Assembly: GCA_009763385.1 (NCBI GenBank)
Contig: CM019824.1
Span: forward strand, 113,478,660 to 113,542,659
Direction of reading: 5' to 3'
Source of the DNA: Coix lacryma-jobi var. lacryma-jobi
Taxonomy: Eukaryota > Streptophyta > Magnoliopsida > Poales > Poaceae
DNA length: 64,000 nt
Position numbers and translations under genes: made by a program. Positions 56,250 through 64,000 of this stretch are shown piece by piece. Under the pieces are notes generated by a model. It was not told where the DNA came from. It searched no databases and was given only the letters and a program-made list of their open reading frames with translations. Position 1 is the first letter of the stretch, and every line of letters starts with the position of its first letter.

Positions 56250-57294
56250 ATACTTGATTCATTGCTTGAGTACCTAGCTATCCTACATTTCAGTTCACTT
56301 AGCCATAGTAGTTAATCTCTAGTGTGCTTAGTGTTTGATCTTTGCCAATAGGTTGCTTAGTTAGTTTAGTGTTTATCTTATTAAGTCAAGTATTTGCTCT
56401 GACGTCCGCAAGGGTGTCTCTATTCTAGGCCTGGATAGAGATAGTTAGAATATAATTAGGCGTGGTGCTTAGTTATAGACTTACCTTCAGATACGGCTAG
56501 ACCCCCGGATAGCTGTGGTAGCAAGCAGGTGGAGACAGCCCTGTGTGCCTTGAATTGCACCACGTAGTTGGTCTAGTTTAACACTAAGGCTCGTTGTGCT
56601 AGCGTTCAACCTAAGTCAGTGGTAAAGGCTAGTACGCCTCGGTACTTGACAAGATAGGAATAAAACTATACTTAACTTGGTTGCTTATTTGGCATTTGCC
56701 TATCTTGCTTCGTAGTTATCTAGGAGTAGTTATTAGTTATTAGTTAGTTATATTAGTTATCCTTAGTTATCTTTTCCCCCTATCTACCTATCCATCCACC
56801 TTACCTTAACCATTCATTTCATCCTTACCTATCCACTCATAAATTCTTTCTAGCCTTTCATCTCCTCTCTTCTCTTCTCTCCTTTTCCCTTTCTTATTCT
56901 TCGACTCTCATCCCCTCCTTGACTCGACTCATACACCACCCTAGCCTTCCTTTGGGATCAAATAAATCGACACCTGGTACTCCCAGGCGAAGTGCAACTA
57001 TGATAGTTCTGTGCGCTTGCAGAATCTCCTCAAGGTAGATTGCAATCTCTCTAGCTAGCTCCTACTAGTGTCAGGATTGACAACCCCATTTGACATTAGT
57101 AGATAGCTGCTTTAGCTTCACTCCTTTAGGTATAGTGACTGGACTTGCTACAAGCATTTCTGGCGCCGTTGCCAGGGATAGATTCCATAGTCTACTCCTA
57201 GTAACGACGTTAGCAAGTGTCAACAAGCATTTCTGGGCCGTTACCGGGGATAGTTGCCTAGCTCTATCTTTAGTGCAGTTAAGAACTACCAACA
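56250..57294 (+). mobile_element. Athila-like solo LTR, right part
   Basis: It continues the LTR broken at 16740 and ends ACTACCAACA, followed by CACGT (57295-57299). A pyrimidine-rich stretch lies at 56780-56940. Near the 3' end it contains two PBS-like sequences, TGGCGCCGTTGCCAGGGA (57161-57178) and TGGGCCGTTACCGGGGA (57234-57250). Both lie inside the LTR as defined by the target duplication. Confidence 0.85.
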
Positions 57295-57299
57295 CACGT

Positions 57300-57596
57300 G
57301 TCCCCAGGTCCTCGACCCGAGCAACACCATGCCCCGCAAGACTTCGCTCGTCGCTGTCCCTGGCTGTCAGCCACCACAGCTGATCCTCAGGCCACCGGTC
57401 CCTCAGTCCAAGCCTCACGTCCGCCCTTCACCGCTCCCGGTCCATCGGCACGACACGTCTCTACTTGACCTTCACCTTGCCTTCGATCACTGTCTCTGTG
57501 CTCGACACCTGCACAACACAAGCCAAAGAACATGCACATCAAACTAGTTGACAATCAATCATCACTCAAGATCCGGCATACACCCATGTATCCGCA
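57300..57596 (-). mobile_element. Copia-B 3' LTR, right part
   Basis: It resumes at GTCCCCAGGTCCTCG, matching copia-C LTR at 20406 onward, and ends GTATCCGCA at 57596. The PPT follows at once. Joined with 14268-15886 it gives an LTR of about 1.9 kb. Confidence 0.88.
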
Positions 57597-57607
57597 ATCT
57601 CCCCCTT
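57597..57607 (-). other. Polypurine tract of copia-B
   Basis: The minus strand reads AAGGGGGAGAT before TGCGGATAC, identical to copia-C. Confidence 0.85.
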
Positions 57608-59559
57608 GATGAGTGCATTGTCAACTACCAACACAAATCATAATGAAGTAGAAGGAAGAGGAAGGAGAAGTAGAGAACTCGTCCAAATGATGCAAAAGCA
57701 TATCAAAGCCGGAAGAAGGTCAAGTGAAAGAGCAAAACAACTTGGTCCCCAAAGACATGGGCAACGGCTCGACGCAACCAAGAAAAGCAAAGCTAGCCCT
57801 CAAGAAGAGGTAGAACAGGCTCAACACCACTAGCAGGAAAACTAGACACCAATTGAAATACCAATTGAAATTCAAGCAAAATAGAGCTAGCCCTCAAGAA
57901 GAGGCAGAACGGGCTCAACACCACTAGCGAGAAAGCTCGATACCAACTGACAAGCAAGAGAGCTCGAGACCAAGTGAAGAGCATATAGGCAAAGTCACTA
58001 GTCCCTCAAGAAAGAGGCAAAGGCTCAACACAACTAGCTACCAAAAATGCTCCGAACCAACTGGGAAAAATGCTCCATACCAACTGAAAGATTCATCAAA
58101 CGAGCAAACTCCCCTCCAATAGTGCACACAACTAAGATATGATTTTACGATTTCTCCCCCTTATGATTTGACAAATTTCTCCCCCTTAGTTGATAATGCA
58201 CTATCAGGCAAACTTCTCCCTTCCAAATGCATATGAGTCAAAAATGCAAGTTAGCAGCTTCAGGAATATAGTCAATAGAATGAAAAGATGCTCTACAAAG
58301 TATAACTCCAATGACTCAACAATAAGCATACATACCAGCAGAGGCTCAAACTGATGACCGATTATGAAATATGAACATATGAGCAAAGTGAGCAGTTTTA
58401 GCCAAAAAGCATTCACCATCAAAATAGCACTAAACATGTATAGACAGGAAGTCAAACAAGTGCTAAGCATGTATACAAGGTGAACTACCCCTAGCAAAGT
58501 TCAATCATCATGATACAGAATGAAATATATACTTGTGATTTCAGATTATAATCAGAGTTGCAGCGGTGAAATTACACAAGTTCAAAATTCAGCATGTGAT
58601 TGCGAGAGGTTGAAGGCTTGTCATTGCCTAACTTTTCAACCAAGCTAAGCATATGAAGAAGCAATCAGAAGCTTAAAGCATCGGTTTCAGTCATACACTA
58701 CACGGCTCAAGTTTAACTCAATGTGCAATGAGAAACAGTCTCGATACCGTGATGTGCTGACAAGCAATCCCATCTCGATCTTTTCAATTCACTTAAAACT
58801 TGGTCTAATTTTATAACAGAATATGAGCATACCAAGCAAGTGAATGACTCAGAACTAGAGACATAGCAACATATCATATATGAAAAGCACAAGTGATTTC
58901 AACACATTCTACACATGCTAGTTGTCAATCTCAATGGTGAACAATTTCAGTTTTTATGTTCATTAAGCAAGTTCACCATTCATAAATTAGCTCAACTCAT
59001 AACATGTATTAGTGATCAGAAGGAGCATAAGCTACAAGTATCATTTTTTTGAAAGACCCAGTTACAGACGTAGACGCTCACAAACACGAGCACACATTCA
59101 CCCTACCCCTACTATGAACGCACGCACGCACACCCTACCCCTATGAGCACCTCCGAAGAACCGAGTTGGACCGGCAAATCTCGAGATTGACGAAGTCACC
59201 ACAAGCGCCTCGCTGTCGACGGGCACGTCGCCTACCACTGAAAGAATAGCGCCGTTAAATCCTGGAATAAATCCAGGAAAATGCGAACACCCGTGTCAAG
59301 TCGAGGACTTGAACCCGGGTGGGCAGGTTCCACCACAAGGAACCCAACCAGCTGAGCTACGCTCAGTTCGCAGCTACAAGTATCATCATATAGCATCAGA
59401 GCATACTAGACAGAGCATAGATTCATTCTAAGGACTATAGTCATGAAGCTCAGAAAATAAAGATGCATGATGAAATGCAAAAACTAACCTACCAGAAATG
59501 TAAACAAAACGAAAGAAAAGGAGTTAGTCTATAATACAATAGACAAAATATTTCCCCCA
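57608..59559 (-). repeat. Copia-B 3' UTR with tandem repeats
   Basis: It has no gene. The CTAGCCCTCAAGAAGAGG...CTCAACACCACTAGC repeat occurs at about 57791-57834, 57887-57930 and, in degenerate form, near 57990-58037. A SINE is inserted at 59045. The rest aligns with the copia-C 3' UTR. Confidence 0.75.
59045..59371 (-). mobile_element. tRNA-derived SINE, 327 bp
   Basis: It reads on the minus strand. The 5' end is GAACTGAGCGTAGCTCAGC, an A-box-like tRNA head. A B-box region GGGTTCAAGTCC follows about 40 bases on. The body ends in a short A-run (seven T's on the + strand at 59045-59051). It is flanked by a perfect 15-base duplication, AGCTACAAGTATCAT (59030-59044 and 59372-59386). The copia-C paralogue near 22098-22112 has the empty site. 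It is an Au-like plant SINE by its head. The exact family is not certain. Confidence 0.85.
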
Positions 59560-60762
59560 TATAAAAGGGGAAACACACACCAAGCTCACCTCTGAACCTG
59601 GCAAAGGTTGATTGGTCCAAAAACTTGGTAAAAATATATGCCAACTGATGATGAGTATCGACATGGCGAAGGTCTATATCACCCTTCTCATAGTGGTCTC
59701 ACAAGAAATGAAAGCGCACATCAATGTGTTTGGTCTTAGAATGTAGCACGGGGTTCTTAGCAACGCTAATTGCACTCGTGCTGTCACAAAGCAAACGAAC
59801 GCGAGAAAAGCTCACACCAAAATCACGCAAAGTGTCCATCATCCAAAGCAACTGAGAACAGCAGCTGGCAGCAGCAACATACTCAGCCTCTGTGGTAGAC
59901 TGGGCGACGCTAGACTGCTTGCGAGAAGACCAAGATATAGGAGAAGAACCAATAAATTGACAAGTCCCAGAAGTGGACTTGCGATCAAGTCGGCAACCAG
60001 CAAAATCGCATCGGAATAGCCCCAAAGGGAGAGGGTGGAGGAAGCAGAATACCAAATCCTAAATTCTGGTGTGAAGCATAAGTACCTCATAATGCGCTTG
60101 ACCGCCTAACGGTGAGAAGTGCGCGGCGACGACTGAAATCGTGCGCAAAGACACACCGCGAACTGGATGTCCGGGCGTGTCGCCGTCAGGTACAGCAGCG
60201 ACCTGATCATACTCCGGTACTCCTTCTGGTCCACAGCTTCTCCATCCTTGTCCGCATCCAGGGCCATCGTGGTCGACATGGGTGTTGGAAGAGGCTTAGC
60301 CTCACCCATATCGAACTTCTTCAGGATGTCCTTGGTATACTTGCCTTGGTGCACAAACGTTCCCTCTCGGGATTGCTTAATTTGCAACCCGAGAAAGAAT
60401 GTCAACTCGCCCATCATGCTCATCTCAAAGTCCCTGCTCATAAGATCTTCAAACTTGGCAACCAAAGCGTGAGAAGAACCACCGAAAATGATATCATCCA
60501 CGTAAATCTGGACCAAGAGAGTGTCATTGCCTTGCTCGAGGAGAAAAAGCGTTTTATCCACACATCCCATTTTAAAACCATTAGCAAGCAAAAAGGTTTT
60601 CAACCTATCATACCAGGCTCTAGGGGCTTGTTTCAAACCATACAAAACTTTGTGAAGATTAAAAACATGGTTTGGAAACTTGGGATTTTCAAAACCGGGG
60701 GGTTGTTTCACATACACCTCTTCTTCTATGTAGCCATTTAGGAAGGCACTCTTGACATCCAT
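59560..60762 (-). pseudogene. Copia-B reverse transcriptase and RNase H
   Basis: RT from MDVKSAFLNGYIEEEVYV through YGLKQAPRAWYDRL and the catalytic YVDDIIFGGSS is open to about 60106. A stop and a frameshift near 60000-60105 then damage the RNase H start. The later RNase H motifs (KSTSGTCQF, TEAEYVAAASC, then HSKTKHIDVRFHF) are readable to 59699. Upstream RT (60763-61017) is present but out of frame. The sequence is very close to copia-C. Confidence 0.9.
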
Positions 60763-61017
60763 TTGAAAAGTTTAAACCCTTTGGATGCAGCAAAAGCCAA
60801 GAGTATCCTAATCGCCTCCAAACGAGCTACAGGAGCAAAAGTCTCCTCATAGTCTATCCCCTCCTTCTGACTATACCCCTAGGCTACAAGTCTGGCCTTG
60901 TTTCTCACAATATGGCCATCCTCTCCTTGTTTGTTTTTGGAAACCCATTTTGTACCAATAGGGTGACACTCAGGAGGAGGTGGAACCAAAACCCAAACCC
61001 GATTTCTCTCAAATTTT

Positions 61018-62483
61018 CTAACTCCTCATGCATGACATTGACCCAATCCGGATCAGATAAAGCGTGTCCAACATCTCGGGGTTCAAAATTGGCAAAAATG
61101 CAAAATGAGCAAAGTGAGAGATTTGTTGTGACCTTGACCGAGTGACACGTTCGTTGATGCTGCCGATCATCTGTTGAGGCGGGTGTTGGCGCTGAATGTG
61201 TCGTGGCGCCTCCCGAGCTGAAGAAACCTTCCCCTCAACAGCAGCTGGTGCCTCCTCGGGTACAAAAGGTACAGCCCGAGGTGGCGGATCCCACGGCCCC
61301 CAAGTAGTCGATGAAGAGGGGTTGGGGCGGTGAGTCGTCGTAGTAGAAGCCGATGCTTGCGGCACAGCAGTTGGAGGTGGTGCTGGATCATCTATCCCTT
61401 CAGCACCCTCGTCCTCATCATCAAAAAGAGGTTCGCCAACCTCATGATCACCTGCACGCTCAAATCTAGAAGAAGGACAAACCATGGTCTCGTCGAAGGT
61501 GACATCGGATGTCTCCATGACTCGGTTAGTATCAAGGTTAAGTACACAATATGCACGAGTATGAGTGCCATAACCCAAAAATACACCGTCAGAAGAGCGA
61601 GACTCAAATTTGTCCAGGTTGCCTTTCTTGACTATAAAACAATGGCAACCAAAAACTCTAAAATAACTCACTTTGGGCTATTTTCCAAAACACAACTCAT
61701 AAGAAGTCTTTTTCAAGAAAGTTCGGAGAAAAATGCGATTGGAAATATAGCATGCAGTATTCATAGCTTCGGCCCAATATCGCCTAGGAGTCCTATGCTC
61801 ATCGAGCATCGTCCTGGCCATCTCTACAAGGGTCCGATTCTTCCTCTCTACAACACCATTTTGTGGCAGTGTGTAGGGGGGAGAAAACTGATGCTCTAAA
61901 CCCAAAGAGTTACAAAACTTTTCAAAATCTGAGTTTTTAAACTCGGAACCATTATCAATCAGAATAGCTCGCAATGAGTTCATAGGGAACTCATTCCGAA
62001 GACGCAAAATCAGATTGCGAGCAAAAAAGAAAACCCACAAATATCTCGAAAAATCTTCAACAACAACCAACACATACCACTTCCCTCCAACCGAGCTCAC
62101 CCGAGCCGGACCAACAAGGTCCATGTGTAAAAGCTCTCCAGGGCGCTTAGTCATGACCTGAGTCAATAGATGGTGGGGAGCGGCAACCATCTTCCCATGT
62201 CTACAAGAATGGCAAACAAGATCCTTCTCCATGCACAACTTGGGCAATCCTCGGATTAAGCCAAGTGAACTAAGCCTTGCAAGCAAGTCAAAGCTCAGGT
62301 GACCTAGTCTCCGAGGAGGAAGGTCCAGCTAAAAGACAATGAGAAATTCCAAACGACTCTGAGAAATTTGCACGAAAGACTTTCCCAAAGGGCGAAATCA
62401 AACATACAAGATTGCCCTGAGGATCTAAAATACGACTGAGATTCGGCTTAAAACGAATCTCATAATCATTATCGAAAAGTTGC
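61018..62483 (-). pseudogene. Copia-B integrase and part of protease, cut by a Tat LTR
   Basis: The integrase core reads HMDLVGPARV, LIDNGSEFKN and NGVVERKNRTL (D-D-E). A stop at about 61676 separates the C-terminal segment (YFRVFGCHCFIV, then VTFDETMVC and a Pro-rich linker). The GAG_pre-integrase Cys pair CHSCRHGK is present, but a deletion of about 20 bases near 62311 removes the His region. The frame ends in the protease/GAG_pre-integrase linker at 62483. Confidence 0.88.
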
Positions 62484-64000
62484 TGTTAACACTGGATTTT
62501 GGTCAACATTGAGAAGATGACAGGTGAACCCAACGAGAAGTGAGAAGAGCATTCGGCAGATGGCCAAGCGATCGGTTTACCTGTGCGGTCGGCTATTTTA
62601 CAAGGGTTACTCCATTCAGGAAATAGATATGCCAAGAGAAGCCGATCACGAGGATAATCGACCATGACCGTGACAGATTAAACGAGTATTCAAGAAGCCA
62701 GAAGGGTCTGATCTCATTGGCTAGGAGTTGGATTTGGTGGCATTGTGATGTCGCAAGCAAGCAAAGAAGGCAATTTAAATATAAATATATATATATATAA
62801 AGCATGCACATCTTGACGTCCAGTTCTATATTTAGCATAAAGGGCTTCACGATGAAGGAAAGGCTAGAAGATGGCGTGCATGTCCAGTGTGCGGAGATGG
62901 GCGTATGAGGCATTCGGCAAGTATCCATGCGGTCGGCTAGTTTCCAAGGATTCGGCAACTGCTCATGCGGTCGGCTATTCTAAGAAAAGGGAGTTTCCAT
63001 TGAAACGACGGAAGCGAGAGCCGACCAGGCAACAAAATTGCGACAATTAAGGCAATGAAGATTCCGAAAGGAGTTGGAGGCCAAGAATATTGTATTTTCC
63101 TTTAAATATTTCATAGTCGTGTCCTCTTAGGACTTGTATTGCGTCCAGGGTATAAATAAACCCTTGGCTATTGTAAAAACTGTTCACAACCATATTAATA
63201 TAAACCAGCCCCGTGCCACCTTCGAGTCCTTAAGTCGTGTCATCGAGTTCTTCAAGAGGAATCATCGATCCGTCGACCTCCGTAAGTACCGGCAACCTTG
63301 TTATCATGTCTAGTATCATGCGGTGGATTTAGATATGATGCAAGTAGTCTCGTTCGTTAAGCTTAGTATCGTGCGACGGATTTAAGCTTATGACGGGAGG
63401 TTTTTACTTATGCCTTGTATCATGCGGCGGATTAAGTCATGGGTAAAAATAGTTATCGGCTCTGTTAGATCTGGCCAATCTGATAGATTCTTTAAGTTAT
63501 CATGTGTTACGTGTTTTTATTATTTAATTCTTGTAACACTCTTTTGCCCAATCTAGATTGATCTTTGTTCGGCCCTGTTTCACAAGCTTGCTTGTGTTTT
63601 GTTAATCATAAGATCATGACGGCCAGATTAACTTTCAATCTAGATTGTCACGTGTTGTGGGTTCATGCATGTCAATCACAGTTAGACTTTGATAAGACTA
63701 GGTGTTGTGCGGCAGATGCAGGTTTTAGATTGGTTTGATCGTGCTTGCTTGTATGTTCCTTCTCCATGGACCCCAACTCGGCTAATTTGCCGACCTTGGT
63801 TAAGCTTACGTGAGTAATGAGCTTTTATAAGTCTGTTTAGATACATGCATGCTTTTAGCTTGTTATAATTAGATTGTATCATGCGGTGGATTAATCTAAT
63901 CATAAGAAGTGGCATAGACTTATGGCAAGTGGTATCATGCGGTGGATCAACTTCTCTTGAGTTTATACTTGACGGGTTTATGAAGGCTAGATGTGCGACA
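62484..64000 (+). mobile_element. Tat-type LTR, cut by the window end
   Basis: It starts TGTTAACACTGGATTTTGG, like 16741, and stays collinear with that LTR to the window end. It interrupts the copia-B pol region after GTTGC (62479-62483), the presumed left target duplication. A TATA box lies near 63148, and several GTATCATGCGG motifs lie at 63314 to 63945. It may be a solo LTR or the 5' LTR of a longer element. Confidence 0.88.

Noticed and set aside
59340..59371. A tRNA gene suggested by A- and B-box-like sequences
   Set aside because: The boxes belong to a SINE with target duplications and an A-run. No acceptor stem or full cloverleaf is present.
60112..60741. 209-codon + strand ORF opposite copia-B reverse transcriptase
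   Set aside because: It is a shadow of RT on the other strand, which carries the YVDD motif. It has no independent signal.

Overview
This window is intergenic plant DNA made almost entirely of LTR retrotransposons. The lineages (SIRE/Maximus-type copia, Tat and Athila gypsy, a Tekay/Del-like chromovirus with very long LTRs, and a tRNA-derived SINE) suggest a large-genome grass, probably panicoid. That attribution is inference, because no cellular gene, rRNA or tRNA gene is visible. Almost every ORF is a broken piece of gag or pol.

The main structural result is a deep nest that can be unwrapped by eye. (0) Copia-A (+) starts with its 5' LTR at 9140 and is cut in its integrase at about 14267. 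(1) Copia-B (-, SIRE type) is inserted there and runs past the window end. Its 3' LTR is 14268-15886 joined to 57300-57596, and its internal region is 57597-62483. (2) An Athila-like solo LTR (15887-57294, TSD CACGT) lies in that LTR. (3) A Tat-type solo LTR (16741-56244, TSD GTAGT) lies in the Athila LTR. (4) A SIRE-type solo LTR (18179-55880, TSD TATAT) lies in the Tat LTR. (5a) Copia-C (-, SIRE type, 18517 to about 38905, 5' LTR truncated) and (5b) a chromovirus (-, 38953-54588, TSD AGTAG) both lie in the SIRE solo LTR. (6) A non-autonomous Tat element (-, 27699-37261, TSD CAATC) lies in copia-C gag. A second Tat LTR enters copia-B at 62484, and a SINE sits in the copia-B 3' UTR.

Left of the nest (1-9139) are older pieces: the 3' end of a chromovirus LTR (1-1161), an Athila-like 3' internal remnant ending in a polypurine tract, an Athila-like LTR (2830-4943), a tRNA-Asp-type primer binding site with a degenerate gag/protease-like region (4944 to about 8250), and a decayed Tat LTR relic (about 8250-9139).

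The most unusual coding content is in the non-autonomous Tat element. It has gag and a retropepsin but no reverse transcriptase, RNase H or integrase. Where those would lie, it carries two tandem genes on the opposite strand (29487-30152 and 30778-31578). When plausible introns are removed both give reading frames that are exact multiples of three. Both encode a coiled-coil segment followed by a similar C-terminal domain, and their last introns share position and phase, so they look like diverged duplicates. Other notable structure: an array of hairpins in the SIRE LTRs with a shared loop and matched stem changes, palindromic GCGGACTGTCCGC arrays in the same LTRs, a repeated GTATCATGCGG motif in the transcribed leader of the Tat LTRs, and Athila LTRs whose 3' ends contain several copies of their own primer-binding-site region.
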